From: Rubrivivax sp. A210 | GTDB lineage: Bacteria > Pseudomonadota > Gammaproteobacteria > Burkholderiales > Burkholderiaceae_C | NCBI RefSeq assembly: GCF_904426505.1 | Contig: NZ_CAJGBN010000002.1 | Coordinates: 1-64,000 of the forward strand | DNA: 64,000 nucleotides | Direction of reading: 5' to 3' | Shown here: in pieces, positions 1-8,866 of the stretch | Numbering within the stretch: the stretch's first letter is position 1 | Layout of the letters: every line of letters begins with the position of its first letter | The notes under the pieces: model-generated | The model's database searches: none | Told to the model about the DNA's origin: nothing | The model's input: only the letters and a program-made list of their open reading frames with translations | Position numbers and translations under genes: made by a program

Positions 1-662
1 AGGGCGGCGAATCGGTGAATGCCACCGTGGCGGCGATGAAGCAGATCGCCAAGAAGATCAGCATCATCGACGACATCGCCGCGCAGACCAATCTGCTGGC
101 GCTGAACGCGGCCATCGAAGCGGCGCGCGCTGGCGAACACGGCAAGGGCTTTGCGGTGGTGGCCGCCGAGGTGCGCAAGCTGGCCGAACGCAGCCAGGTC
201 GCGGCGCAGGAGATCGGCGAAGTGGCCGGCAGCAGCGTCGACCTGGCCGAGAAGGCCGGCAAGCTGCTCGAGCAGATGGTGCCGGCGATCCGCAAGACCT
301 CCGACCTGGTGCAGGAGATTTCGGCCGCGTCCAGCGAGCAGTCCTCGGGCGTGGGCCAGATCAACTCGGCGGTGAGCCAGCTCAACCAGACGACGCAGCA
401 GAACGCCTCCAGTTCCGAGGAACTGGCAGCCACCTCAGAAGAGATGAGCGGCCAGGCCGAGCAGCTGCAGCACACGATGTCCTTCTTCAAGCTCGAGAAC
501 GCGGCGCACGGCGACCGGCCGGGCTTCGTGGCACGCCGCGCGGTCACCGCGGCCAAGGCCTCGGCGGCCAAGGGAGGCGCGGCCAAGCCGGCTGGCGGCA
601 AGCCCGGGCTGAATGTGGCCACCGCGGCATCGATCGACGAATCGCAGTTCACCAAGTTCTGA
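1..662 (+). CDS. Methyl-accepting chemotaxis protein, C-terminal part (5' end outside window)
   Basis: This is the cytoplasmic signalling end of a chemoreceptor; the reading frame is open to the left edge, so the sensor domain is missing. The visible 220 or so residues contain the conserved hairpin tip ([20 protein letters not shown]), where CheA and CheW dock, followed by helix residues that are methylated and deamidated. The protein ends in a Lys/Ala-rich tail closing QFTKF, which is not the canonical CheR tether. It sits just upstream of cheR, cheD and cheB, so it is probably the receptor of that chemotaxis operon. The family call is secure. The ligand cannot be told. Confidence 0.95.
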   Translation, partial: GGESVNATVAAMKQIAKKISIIDDIAAQTNLLALNAAIEAARAGEHGKGFAVVAAEVRKLAERSQVAAQEIGEVAGSSVDLAEKAGKLLEQMVPAIRKTSDLVQEISAASSEQSSGVGQINSAVSQLNQTTQQNASSSEELAATSEEMSGQAEQLQHTMSFFKLENAAHGDRPGFVARRAVTAAKASAAKGGAAKPAGGKPGLNVATAASIDESQFTKF

Positions 663-738
663 AGAAGGCGCTCTCGCGGCCGGCGGCCGGCGCCCACCCG
701 GGCACGGGCCGCCCTCCGCAAACCGGGCGTGCAGTTCC

Positions 739-1542
739 ATGAGGCCCATCACCGACACCGAGTTCGCCCGCTTCCAGCAGTTCATCTTCGAGCAAGCCGG
801 CATCACGCTGTCGTCGGCCAAGCAAGCCCTGGTGAGCGGCCGGCTCGGCAAACGGCTCACCGCCCACCAGCTTGAGAGCTTCGGCGACTACTTCCAGATG
901 CTGGCCTCGGGCCAGCACCCCGACGAGGTGCAGGCCGCGGTGGACCTGCTGACCACCAACGAGACCTACTTCTTCCGCGAGACCAAGCACTTCGACTTCC
1001 TGCGCCAGCAGGCGCTGCTGGCGCGCCAGCGCGGCAGCAACTTCCGCGTCTGGAGCGCTGCCAGCTCGAGCGGCGAAGAGGCCTACAGCGTGGCCATGGT
1101 GCTGGCCGACTGCCTGGAAGGCGGGCCGTGGGAGATCCTGGGTACCGACATCAGCACCCATGTGCTGCAGCAGGCCACAAGGGCGCTGTACTCGATGGAG
1201 CGCGCCCGCCATGTGCCCAGCGAATTCCTGCGCCGCTACTGCCTCAAGGGCGAGGGCGACTACGCCGGGCGCCTGCTGATCGTGCCCGAGCTGCGCCGCC
1301 GCGTGCGCTTCGGGCAGCTCAACCTGAACGAGGCGCTGCCGGAGATCGGCAGCTTCGACTTCGTGCTGTTGCGCAACGTCATGATCTACTTCAACGACGA
1401 CACCAAGCGCAGCGTGGTGCAACGTGTCAGCTCGGTGCTCAAGCCGGGCGGCCACTTCTGCGTCGGGCACTCCGAGACGCTCAACAACCTCGGCCACCGG
1501 CTCGAGCAAGTGGCGCCTTCCATCTACCGCCGACCGTCATGA
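739..1542 (+). CDS. cheR: Chemotaxis protein methyltransferase CheR
   Basis: CheR methylates glutamate side chains on chemoreceptors using S-adenosylmethionine and so drives adaptation. The 267-residue product has the family's N-terminal helical domain (about residues 1-75) and a Rossmann methyltransferase domain with the SSGEEAYS loop and the late motif LLRNVMIYF. The ATG chosen starts MRPITDTEF, which matches where CheR proteins begin. An in-frame upstream extension to 613 is Pro/Arg-rich and overlaps the receptor gene, so it was rejected. It lies 76 bases after the receptor and 24 bases before cheD, as part of one chemotaxis operon. Confidence 0.95.
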   Translation: MRPITDTEFARFQQFIFEQAGITLSSAKQALVSGRLGKRLTAHQLESFGDYFQMLASGQHPDEVQAAVDLLTTNETYFFRETKHFDFLRQQALLARQRGSNFRVWSAASSSGEEAYSVAMVLADCLEGGPWEILGTDISTHVLQQATRALYSMERARHVPSEFLRRYCLKGEGDYAGRLLIVPELRRRVRFGQLNLNEALPEIGSFDFVLLRNVMIYFNDDTKRSVVQRVSSVLKPGGHFCVGHSETLNNLGHRLEQVAPSIYRRPS

Positions 1543-1566
1543 TGTCTGTGCCGGCACGGGGCCCCC

Positions 1567-2070
1567 ATGTCCGCCAATGAGCAGATCGACGTCTTCCTTC
1601 AGCCGGGCGACCTCTTCGTGGCCGATGCCGGCTACCGCATCCGCACCATGCTGGGCTCCTGCGTCTCGATCACGCTGTGGCATCCGCTGGCACGCGTGGG
1701 CGGCATGTCGCACTTTCTGCTGCCCACGCGCGGCAGCCGCGCGCCCGGCGGCGAACTCGACGGCCGCTACGGCGACGAGGCGCTGCAACTGGTGCTGCGC
1801 GACCTGCGTCGCGCCCGCGTGCCGCATTCGCAATGCCAGGCCAAGATCTTCGGCGGCGGCAACATGTTTCCGGGCTTCAAGATGTCCAGCGCGATGAGCG
1901 TGGGCCAGCGCAATGGCGAGGCGGCGCGCGAACTGCTGCGCCTGCTGGGCATCCCGGTGGTCTCTGAAAGCCTGTTCGGCGACGGCCACCGCCAGGTCAT
2001 CTTCGACATCGCCAGCGGCGATGTCTGGCTGCAGCAGGTCACGCCGACGCTGCAAGACCGTCAAACCTAG
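1567..2070 (+). CDS. cheD: Chemoreceptor glutamine deamidase CheD
   Basis: CheD deamidates specific glutamines on chemoreceptors, converting them to methylatable glutamates. The 167-residue protein has the expected single domain with the catalytic Cys in [10 protein letters not shown] and the catalytic His in GGMSHFLLP, plus the conserved KIFGGGNMF segment. It lies between cheR and cheB with short gaps, so the three adaptation enzymes are probably made from one transcript. Family length is usually about 160-200 residues, so the gene looks intact. Confidence 0.95.
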   Translation: MSANEQIDVFLQPGDLFVADAGYRIRTMLGSCVSITLWHPLARVGGMSHFLLPTRGSRAPGGELDGRYGDEALQLVLRDLRRARVPHSQCQAKIFGGGNMFPGFKMSSAMSVGQRNGEAARELLRLLGIPVVSESLFGDGHRQVIFDIASGDVWLQQVTPTLQDRQT

Positions 2071-2081
2071 AGGAAAACGCC

Positions 2082-3140
2082 ATGGCACGCATCAAGGTGA
2101 TGGTCGTGGACGATTCGGCCGTCGTGCGCCAGGTGGTGGCCGGCATGCTGGCCCACGACGCCGACATCGAGATCGTCGCCGCCGTCGCCGACCCCATCCT
2201 GGCGATGTCGCGCATGGCCCTGGCCTGGCCCGACGTGATCGTGCTCGACATCGAGATGCCGCGCATGGACGGCATCACCTTTCTCAAGAAGATCATGGCC
2301 GAGCGGCCGACGCCGGTGATCATCTGCTCCACTCTCACCGAGAAGGGCACGCAGACCTCGATGGCAGCGCTGGCCGCAGGTGCGGTGGCGGTGATCACCA
2401 AGCCCAAGATCGGGCTCAAGCAGTTCTTGCAGGACGCCACCGAAGACCTGGCCTCGGCCATCAAGGCCGCCGCACGCGCCAATGTGCGCAAGCTGCAGGT
2501 GGTGGAGAAGAACACCGCCGACGTCATCCTGCAGGCCGCGCCCGACCGCCACGGCGGCGCCATGCTGCAGACCACCGAGCGCGTGGTCGCCCTGGGCACC
2601 TCCACCGGCGGCACGCAGGCGCTGGAAGCGGTGCTGACGCGGCTGCCGCGCGTCTGCCCCGGCATCGTCATCGTGCAGCACATGCCCGAGAAGTTCACCG
2701 CCGAGTTTGCCAACCGCCTGAACAGCCTGTGCGAGATCGAGGTGCGCGAGGGCAAGACCAATGACCGCGTCGTGCCCGGCCGCGCCATCATCGCCCCCGG
2801 CGGCGCCCACATGCTGCTGCGGCGCAGTGGCGCGCAGTATTCGGTGGAGATCATGAACGGGCCGCTGGTCAACCGCCACCGGCCGTCGGTGGACGTTCTG
2901 TTCCGCTCGGTGGCCAAGTGCGCCGGTGCCAATGCCCTGGGCGTCATCATGACCGGCATGGGCGACGACGGCGCCGTGGGCCTGGCCGAGATGCGCAAGG
3001 CCGGAGCCCGCACCCTGGGCCAGAACGAGGACAGCTGCGTCGTCTATGGCATGCCCAAGGAGGCCATGAAGCGCGGCGGCGTCGAACGCGAAGTGCCGCT
3101 GGGCGCCATCGCCCGCGAGATCCTGAACTTCGGAACCTGA
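2082..3140 (+). CDS. cheB: Chemotaxis response regulator / protein-glutamate methylesterase CheB
   Basis: CheB removes methyl groups from chemoreceptors when phosphorylated by CheA. The N-terminal receiver domain has the acidic pair D10-D11 and the phospho-acceptor D56 in VLDIEMP. After a linker, the esterase domain carries the catalytic Ser near residue 174 (GTSTGG), the His in QHMPEKF and the Asp in [13 protein letters not shown]-like AGAGGAAAA lies just before the ATG. At 352 residues it is full length. It ends 12 bases from a convergent gene with no obvious terminator between them. Confidence 0.96.
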   Translation: MARIKVMVVDDSAVVRQVVAGMLAHDADIEIVAAVADPILAMSRMALAWPDVIVLDIEMPRMDGITFLKKIMAERPTPVIICSTLTEKGTQTSMAALAAGAVAVITKPKIGLKQFLQDATEDLASAIKAAARANVRKLQVVEKNTADVILQAAPDRHGGAMLQTTERVVALGTSTGGTQALEAVLTRLPRVCPGIVIVQHMPEKFTAEFANRLNSLCEIEVREGKTNDRVVPGRAIIAPGGAHMLLRRSGAQYSVEIMNGPLVNRHRPSVDVLFRSVAKCAGANALGVIMTGMGDDGAVGLAEMRKAGARTLGQNEDSCVVYGMPKEAMKRGGVEREVPLGAIAREILNFGT

Positions 3141-3152
3141 GCCCCGGCGGGG

Positions 3153-3623
3153 TCAGACCTCGCCGCCGAACTTCTGGATCAGGTTGTCGATGTATTTTTC
3201 GACCAGCTTCTCGAACTCGCCACTCACCACCGGGGCCACCACCACGCGCATCAGGCCGGGCAGGGGCACGTCGACCGTGCCGCTCACCTTGAACTCCAGC
3301 TTGGTGCCTTTCTTGGCGGCGCTGACTTTCCAGCTGCCGCCCACCTGGGCATTGCCCTCGCCCTTGACCGGGGTCCAGACCACCGTGCCCTTCTTGCGGT
3401 CGGACACGTACTTGCTGGCATAGATGGTCTGGATGTTGACCTGGGCCGTGCCCACCTTCTCCATCTCCCAGCGGTAGACGCCTTCGCCCAGGTCGCTGAG
3501 CTTGTGTACCTTGGGGAAATGGCTCACCGAAGTGGGCACGTCGGACACGAGGTCGAAGACCTCCGCCAGCGGCGCCTTGACGGTGAATTCGTAGCCGAGG
3601 TCGATCTCGACGGTGACGGTCAT
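3153..3623 (-). CDS. SRPBCC/START-like lipid-binding fold protein
   Basis: The 156-residue product looks like a SRPBCC (Bet v1/START-like) protein. It starts with a beta-strand (VTVEIDLGYEFTV), has a PLAEVFDLVSDVP helix typical of polyketide cyclase/dehydrase-type members, alternating strands, and a long C-terminal helix (EFEKLVEKYIDNLIQKF). These proteins bind a hydrophobic ligand in a cavity and the exact role varies. It lies 24 bases after the stop of the wax ester synthase gene on the same strand, so a role with lipids is plausible but only inferred. The start has AAGGAGACAAGCC upstream. Confidence 0.75.
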   Translation of the reverse strand: MTVTVEIDLGYEFTVKAPLAEVFDLVSDVPTSVSHFPKVHKLSDLGEGVYRWEMEKVGTAQVNIQTIYASKYVSDRKKGTVVWTPVKGEGNAQVGGSWKVSAAKKGTKLEFKVSGTVDVPLPGLMRVVVAPVVSGEFEKLVEKYIDNLIQKFGGEV

Positions 3624-3647
3624 GGCTTGTCTCCTTGCTTGTTGGAA

Positions 3648-5087
3648 TCAGCTGTCGGATTGCCCGGCCCAGGGCAGCATCAGCGCCAGGTAGAGCAGCT
3701 TGTCGAATTCCGGCTCGAACAGGTCGACGATGGCCTGCGGTTCGGCGCACAGCGCCTCGTCGGTGATGAGGCCGAACTGCACACCGCCGCCGTAGCTGAG
3801 GATGCTGACGCCGACGCCGATGCCGCCGCTGGCCGGCACCCAGAACATGGTCTGGCGCAGTGTGGAGCCGCAGAACTTGAGCGGCTGCGCCGGGCCCGGC
3901 ACATTGGTCATCACCGCGGTGGTCTTCTTGGCGAACAGCCCCAGGATCATGTCCTGCACCGGCTTGATGAAGAGGCCGGTGATCGAGAGGATGGCAAAGG
4001 CCAGCAACGGCTGGTAGCTGCCCTTCAACTCGTCCATGCGCCGGTGCACCGCGTAGACGCGTTCCACCGGGTTGGCGATGCCGATGGGCAGCACCAGCGG
4101 CGCCAGGCCGAAGCGGTTGCCGAGCTGCCAGGCCTTGTCCAGCGGGCGCAGGTTCACCGGCACCATGGCGCGGATCTCCTTGCCCGCCGGGTCCTGGCCC
4201 TGGGCCTGCAGCCAGTGGCCGATGGCGCCGGCCACGCAGGCCAGCAGCACGTCGTTGATCGAGCAGTTCAGCGCCTTGCCTATGGTCTTGACCTGCTCCA
4301 GCGCCATCGGCTCGCTCCAGGCCACGCGCTTTCGCCCGACCGGCTTGCCCTTGAGCAGGGTCGGCGAGTCGTCGGACATCAGCGCCATCGCCGCAACATC
4401 GTTGACGACCTTGAGGCCGCTTCGGGCCATGTCCACCGAGCCCAGCAGCGGCTGGCGCGGGTGCGACAGCATCTCCACCGACTTGGCGACACCGCCGCCA
4501 TACATGGCCGCGGCCTTGACGGCCAGATCGGTGAGCGGCTTGAGCACGGCGTCCGACAACCAGTCGCCGTCACCAGCATCGGCCGGCGGCGTCTTGCGGC
4601 GCCGCTTGGGCGGGTCGGCGCCGCCGTCGGTGATGGACAGCATCACCGAGATCAGCGCAATGCCGTCGCCGATGCAGTGGTGGATGCGGGCGATGATGGC
4701 GCTGCCGCCCTCGTAGCTCTCGATGAGGTGGAACTGCCACAGCGGCCGCGCGGGATCGAGCGCCGTGGTGGCGAGTGCGCCGCACAGGCGCTGCAGGGCC
4801 TGGCGCTCGGCTTCGCCCTTGCGCGGCGCCAGGCGGGCGGCAACGACGTGACGCGCGATGTCGAAATCGGCATCGGCCACCCAGTGCGCGCCCATCGCGT
4901 CGGCCACCGCCTTCTGGCGGAAGCGTTCGTACTTGAGCAGCTTGTCGGCGATGCGTTCGCGCAGCGCGGTCAATGTGACAGCGGGAGTGAGCAGCCAGAC
5001 ACCGACGATCATCATCAGGTTGACGTCGTTGTCCATGCGCAGCCACGCCGTATCGACGCGGGACATGCGCTCGGGGGCCTCTGCCAT
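3648..5087 (-). CDS. Wax ester synthase / acyl-CoA:diacylglycerol acyltransferase (WS/DGAT)
   Basis: Members of this family esterify fatty alcohols or diacylglycerol with acyl-CoA to make storage wax esters or triacylglycerol. The 479-residue product has the diagnostic HHxxxDG active-site motif as HHCIGDG near residue 134, the usual N-terminal opening (RMSRVDTAWLRMD), and the C-terminal NVPGP and G-G-IGVGVSILSY segments of the DUF1298 half. The ATG at 5087 was chosen over one at 5156 because AGGAG lies eight bases before it. An acyl-CoA-binding protein is transcribed divergently from the next gene. Substrate preference cannot be read from the sequence. Confidence 0.9.
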   Translation of the reverse strand: MAEAPERMSRVDTAWLRMDNDVNLMMIVGVWLLTPAVTLTALRERIADKLLKYERFRQKAVADAMGAHWVADADFDIARHVVAARLAPRKGEAERQALQRLCGALATTALDPARPLWQFHLIESYEGGSAIIARIHHCIGDGIALISVMLSITDGGADPPKRRRKTPPADAGDGDWLSDAVLKPLTDLAVKAAAMYGGGVAKSVEMLSHPRQPLLGSVDMARSGLKVVNDVAAMALMSDDSPTLLKGKPVGRKRVAWSEPMALEQVKTIGKALNCSINDVLLACVAGAIGHWLQAQGQDPAGKEIRAMVPVNLRPLDKAWQLGNRFGLAPLVLPIGIANPVERVYAVHRRMDELKGSYQPLLAFAILSITGLFIKPVQDMILGLFAKKTTAVMTNVPGPAQPLKFCGSTLRQTMFWVPASGGIGVGVSILSYGGGVQFGLITDEALCAEPQAIVDLFEPEFDKLLYLALMLPWAGQSDS

Positions 5088-5186
5088 CGCTGTAACTCCT
5101 GCGCAGGCGCGGCCCGCGGAAGCGGGCACGATGCTGGGTAACATCCCCCCCGTCAACTCAGATTTTCACCCACGGAGAACCCCGCC

Positions 5187-5441
5187 ATGGCCGACCTGAA
5201 AGCCGCCTTCGAAGCCGCCGTTGCCGCCAGCAAGCAATTGCCCGAGAAGCCGGACAACATGACGCTGCTGAAGATCTACGCCCTCTACAAACAGGCTTCG
5301 GCGGGCGATGTCGAAGGCAAGCGGCCTGGTTTCACCGACATGGTGGGCCGCGCCAAGTACGACGCCTGGGCTGCAATCAAGGGCAAAACTGCCGATGAAG
5401 CCATGCAGGACTACGTAGCCCTGATCGAGTCCCTCCAGTAA
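5187..5441 (+). CDS. Acyl-CoA-binding protein (ACBP)
   Basis: The 84-residue protein is a small four-helix ACBP that binds long-chain acyl-CoA thioesters in the cytosol and ferries or buffers them. It has the family landmarks: F near the start, KPDNMTLLKIYALYKQA, the GKRPGFTDMVGRAKYDAW block with the ligand-binding Lys and Tyr, and a final helix. Length matches the usual 85-90 residues. ACBP is patchy in bacteria, and here it faces the WS/DGAT gene across a 99-base gap, which suggests a shared link to acyl-CoA use. Confidence 0.93.
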   Translation: MADLKAAFEAAVAASKQLPEKPDNMTLLKIYALYKQASAGDVEGKRPGFTDMVGRAKYDAWAAIKGKTADEAMQDYVALIESLQ

Positions 5442-5459
5442 AGCGATTCACCCCAGCCC

Positions 5460-6593
5460 ATGCACCGCAGAAAAGCCCTCAGCCTGATCGCCGGCGGCAG
5501 TGCCGCCGCGCTGGCCTTGCCCGCGCTGGCGCAGTCCGAGCGCCGCATCGTGCTGGGCCAGTCCTGCGCGCTCAGCGGCCCGGCGGCACAGTTGGGGCTG
5601 CAGATGAACCGCGGCGCCCAGCTCTTCTTTGACCGCCTCAATGCCGACGGCGGCGTCGCCGGCCGCACGGTGCAGTTGCGCGTGCTGGACGACGGCTACG
5701 AGCCTGATCGCTGCAAAGCCAATACCGAGGCCTTGATCAACAAGGACAGCGTGTTCGCGCTTTTCGGCTATGTCGGCACGCCCACCGCGCTGGCGGCACT
5801 GCCGCTGGCGAATGCAGCCGCCGTGCCCTTCTTCGGGCCCTTCACCGGCGCTGAGGCGCTGCGCGAGCCCTTCAGCCGCCAGGCCTTTCATGTGCGCGCC
5901 AGCTACTACGACGAGACCGAGCTGATCGTGCGCCAGCTCACTGCACTGGGCTTGAAGCGCATCGCCGTCTTCCGCCAGAACGACAGCTATGGCCAGGCCG
6001 GGCTCGACGGCGTGGTGCGCGCGCTCAAGGCACGCCAGCTCGAACCGGCCGCGGTGGGCCTGGTCGAGCGCAACAGCGTGGACGTGGCCAAGGCGGTGCA
6101 GGCCATAGTTCCACTCAGGCCCGATGCCGTGGTGCAGATCAGTGCCTACAAGAGCTGCGCTGCCTTCATCCGCGCCGCCCGACTGGCCGGCTACGGCGGC
6201 ACCTTCTACAACGTCTCCTTCGTCGGCACCCAGGCCCTGGCCGATGAACTGGGCAAGGAGGCGCTGGGCGTGGTGGTGAGCCAGGTCATGCCCTTCCCGT
6301 TCAGCACCACGACGGCGATCTCGCGCGAATACCTGGAGGCGGTGGCGCAGGCCGGCGGCGACGCAAGGCCCAACTACTCGGCCATGGAAGGCTATGTCTG
6401 CGCCAAGGTCTTCGCCGAAGGCCTGCGCCGCGCCGGCAACAACCCGACGCGCGAAAGCCTGATCAGCGGGCTCGAGACCCTGCAGCGCTGGGACACCGGC
6501 GGCTTCCCGGTCAGCTTCAGCCCGCGCAACCACCGCGGCTCGAGCTTTGCCGAACTGTCGATGCTCTCCGGCGACGGCAAAGTCAGGCGCTGA
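5460..6593 (+). CDS. Periplasmic substrate-binding protein, branched-chain amino acid/amide ABC type
   Basis: The product (377 residues) starts with a signal peptide of twin-Arg-like or Sec type (MHRRKALSLIAGGSAAALALPALA) cut after ALA. The mature part is a type I periplasmic binding fold of the LivK/Peripla_BP_6 family: VLGQSCALSGPAAQLG, then a GYVGTPTALAALPLA loop and the EGYVCAKVFAEGLRRAG helix near the end. No permease or ATPase gene is adjacent, so it is an orphan here. It may feed a transporter coded elsewhere or act as a sensor domain. The ligand is unknown. Confidence 0.85.
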   Translation: MHRRKALSLIAGGSAAALALPALAQSERRIVLGQSCALSGPAAQLGLQMNRGAQLFFDRLNADGGVAGRTVQLRVLDDGYEPDRCKANTEALINKDSVFALFGYVGTPTALAALPLANAAAVPFFGPFTGAEALREPFSRQAFHVRASYYDETELIVRQLTALGLKRIAVFRQNDSYGQAGLDGVVRALKARQLEPAAVGLVERNSVDVAKAVQAIVPLRPDAVVQISAYKSCAAFIRAARLAGYGGTFYNVSFVGTQALADELGKEALGVVVSQVMPFPFSTTTAISREYLEAVAQAGGDARPNYSAMEGYVCAKVFAEGLRRAGNNPTRESLISGLETLQRWDTGGFPVSFSPRNHRGSSFAELSMLSGDGKVRR

Positions 6594-6605
6594 GCACCAG
6601 GCGGC

Positions 6606-7220
6606 TCACCTGGCCGCCAGCGACTTCTCGATGGCCGACACCAGTGTCGAACTGCCGGGCGCCACGATGCTGGCGAACTGGCCCACGGGCTGGCCCTGGC
6701 GGTCGATCAAATACTTGTGGAAGTTCCAGCCCGGTGCCTTGCCGGTGGCCTTGGCCAGCTGGGCGTAGAAGGGGTTCATGTCCTTGCCCTTGACCACCGT
6801 CTTGGCGAACATCGGAAATTTCACGCCGTAAGTGTTGAAACAGAAGTCGGCGATCTGTTTGGCGTCGCCCGGCTCCTGCTCGCCGAAGTCATTGGACGGG
6901 AATCCCAACACCACCAAGCCCTGGCTGGCGTACTTGGCGTGCAGCGCCTCCAGTCCCTCGTACTGCGGCGTGAAGCCGCAGTAGCTGGCGGTATTGACCA
7001 CCAGCAGCACCTTGCCTTTGTACTGGCACAGCGACTGCGGCTTCTCGTCCTGCAGGCGCGGAAAGCTGTGCTGCAGCAGCGCCGGGCAGGCGGCAGCGGG
7101 CACGGGCGAAGACTGGGCCCGGGCCGGGTTGGTGACGAGCGCGGCAGGCGCGGCAAGAACCAACGCGGCCGACAGGCCCGAGATCGGGCCGCGCAGGCGG
7201 GAGACAAAGGACGGTTTCAT
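6606..7220 (-). CDS. Exported glutathione peroxidase-like protein
   Basis: The 204-residue protein has an N-terminal signal peptide (cut near NPARAQS) and a thioredoxin-fold peroxidase domain. The peroxidatic Cys is C81 in NTASYCGFTPQ, and the WNFHKYLIDRQG block is conserved. In the second motif it reads GFPSNDFGEQEPG, so the usual resolving Cys is Ser109 and the usual catalytic Gln is Asp111. It may therefore use thioredoxin or another partner, or have changed activity. Its ATG overlaps the cbbY stop as ATGA, so it is translationally coupled to the Calvin-cycle operon. Confidence 0.85.
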   Translation of the reverse strand: MKPSFVSRLRGPISGLSAALVLAAPAALVTNPARAQSSPVPAAACPALLQHSFPRLQDEKPQSLCQYKGKVLLVVNTASYCGFTPQYEGLEALHAKYASQGLVVLGFPSNDFGEQEPGDAKQIADFCFNTYGVKFPMFAKTVVKGKDMNPFYAQLAKATGKAPGWNFHKYLIDRQGQPVGQFASIVAPGSSTLVSAIEKSLAAR

Positions 7221-7969
7221 GGGCGGCTCGCGGGAGCTGGTGATGGCCCGATCTTGACAGAGCCGCCCTGGCGCAGGCCGTGCAGGGTCATGGGCGCGGG
7301 CGTCTCCAGGTCGGCCCGCACCCAGGCCGCGCCGTCGAAGCACGCATCGGCAAAGAAGACGCTGGCCGTGATGCCGCATTCGATGCCGGCACCGCGCGCC
7401 GCCGCCAGGCCGACGGGTGAATCCTCGATGGCGAAGGCCTCGTCCGGCATCAGGTCCAGGCGCTGCAGCACCAGTCTATAGACCAGGGGGTCGGGCTTCT
7501 TCGCCGCGGCATCCTCGCCGCAGGCCACGGCGGCGAAGCGCCCCCGCCAGGCCGGGCCCAGCAGGCGCGCGAAGAGCGCTTCGGCGTTGTTGGCGCTGGT
7601 GGTCGTGGCGATGGCCAGCATCACGCCGGCGCGCGTGCATTCGTCCATCAGCCGCAGCACGCCGGGCCGCGCCGCAATGGCGCCGCGGGCCACCCGTTCG
7701 GCATAGAGGGCGTTCTTGCGCTTGTGCAGCTCGGCCGCCAGCGCGGCGCGCTCGGCCGGCGGCGGGGCGTCGGCACGAGCGGCCATGTCGTGCAGCAGGC
7801 GCTCGCGGCCGCCCGTCACATGCAGCAGGCGGCCGTAGTGGCCCGCGCTCCAGCGCCAGGGCAGGCCCAGGGCCGCGAAGGCCTCGTTGAAGGCCGGCAG
7901 GTGGCCCTCGGCCTCGGTCTCGGCAACGGTGCCGTCGACGTCCCAGATCAGCGCGCGCAAGGCCCCCAC
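7217..7969 (-). CDS. cbbY: CbbY-type HAD phosphatase (xylulose-1,5-bisphosphate phosphatase candidate)
   Basis: CbbY removes misfire products of RuBisCO such as xylulose-1,5-bisphosphate, which otherwise block the enzyme. The product (250 residues) opens with the HAD nucleophile motif WDVDGTVAETE, followed by a cap domain with the CbbY-like HVTGGRERLL segment, the IATTTS motif II, the AAKKPDPLVY Lys motif and the IEDSPVGLAAA acidic motif. The likely start is a GTG two bases past the cbbP stop (TGATGTG). It lies between cbbP and the peroxidase in the cbb operon. A phosphoglycolate phosphatase role (CbbZ) is the alternative. Confidence 0.88.
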   Translation of the reverse strand: MGALRALIWDVDGTVAETEAEGHLPAFNEAFAALGLPWRWSAGHYGRLLHVTGGRERLLHDMAARADAPPPAERAALAAELHKRKNALYAERVARGAIAARPGVLRLMDECTRAGVMLAIATTTSANNAEALFARLLGPAWRGRFAAVACGEDAAAKKPDPLVYRLVLQRLDLMPDEAFAIEDSPVGLAAARGAGIECGITASVFFADACFDGAAWVRADLETPAPMTLHGLRQGGSVKIGPSPAPASRP

Positions 7970-7970
7970 A

Positions 7971-8855
7971 TCAGAGCGCGCCGAGCGCGCGCTTGCGCCG
8001 CTCCATCATGCGCCAGATGAAGGGCGTGAAGATGAGCTGCATCGCCAGTTCCATCTTGCCGCCCGGCACCACGATGGTGTTGGCGCGCGACATGAAGGAG
8101 TCGTGGATCATGCTCAGCAGATAGGGAAAGTCGATGCCCTTGGGCTGGGCAAAGCGGATCACGCACAGGCTCTCGTCGGGCTGCGGGATGTCGCGTGCGA
8201 TGAAGGGGTTGCTGGTGTCCACGATGGGCACGCGCTGGAAGTTGACGTGGGTGTGGGCGAACTGCGGCACGATGTAGTGAACGTAGTCGGGCATGCGGCG
8301 CAGGATGGTGTCGGTCACCGCCTCGGCCGAATAGCCGCGCACATGCTTGTCGCGCCAGAGCTTCTGTATCCATTCGAGATTGATCACCGGCACCACGCCA
8401 ATCAGCAGGTCGGGGTAGCGCGCCACGTTCACCGCTTCGGTGTGGACGGCGCCATGCAGGCCCTCGTAGAACAGCAGGTCGGTGTCGCCCGAGAGTTCTT
8501 CCCAGGGCGTGAAAGTGCCCGGATCCTGGCCATAGGGCTTGGCCTCGACGGGGTCGTGCAGGTATTTGCGGCGCTGGCCGCGGCCGGTCTCGCCGTAGTT
8601 GCGGAACAGGTTCTCGAGTTCGGCAAACAGGTTGTTCTCGGGCCCGAAATGGCTGAAGTTGCGGTCGCCCGCCTTCTCGGCCTCGGCCTGGCGGGCGCGC
8701 ATCTCCAGGCGGTCCCAGCGGTGGAAGCTGTCGCCCTCGATGACGGCGGCGCTGATCTGCTCGCGGCGGAAGATGTTCTCGAAGGTGCGCGTGACCGACG
8801 AGGTGCCGGCGCCTGAGCTGCCGGTGATGGCGATGATGGGGTGCTTCTCGGACAT
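7971..8855 (-). CDS. cbbP: Phosphoribulokinase
   Basis: Phosphoribulokinase makes ribulose-1,5-bisphosphate from ribulose-5-phosphate and ATP, the substrate for RuBisCO. The 294-residue product has the P-loop GSSGAGTSS at residues 12-20, the VIEGDSFHRW segment typical of the bacterial (class I) enzyme, and the FYEGLHGA motif. Length matches the roughly 290-residue proteobacterial form. The ATG at 8855 was preferred to an in-frame opening at 9251 that overlaps cbbF. It follows cbbF by 11 bases and precedes cbbY. Confidence 0.96.
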   Translation of the reverse strand: MSEKHPIIAITGSSGAGTSSVTRTFENIFRREQISAAVIEGDSFHRWDRLEMRARQAEAEKAGDRNFSHFGPENNLFAELENLFRNYGETGRGQRRKYLHDPVEAKPYGQDPGTFTPWEELSGDTDLLFYEGLHGAVHTEAVNVARYPDLLIGVVPVINLEWIQKLWRDKHVRGYSAEAVTDTILRRMPDYVHYIVPQFAHTHVNFQRVPIVDTSNPFIARDIPQPDESLCVIRFAQPKGIDFPYLLSMIHDSFMSRANTIVVPGGKMELAMQLIFTPFIWRMMERRKRALGAL

Positions 8856-8866
8856 GGTGGCTTCTC

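Noticed and set aside
739..3140. Full chemotaxis operon with cheA, cheW, cheY
   Set aside because: Only cheR, cheD and cheB are seen; other genes would be to the left of the window.
3504..5141. Long plus-strand open frame (545 codons) opposite the WS/DGAT gene
   Set aside because: Antisense frame of a well-matched gene in high-GC DNA; its translation is His/Arg/Gln-rich with no family features.
6594..6605. CCAGG-N7-CCTGG repeat near 6598 as a terminator
   Set aside because: Short, weak stem without a T-tract, between convergent genes; not distinctive.
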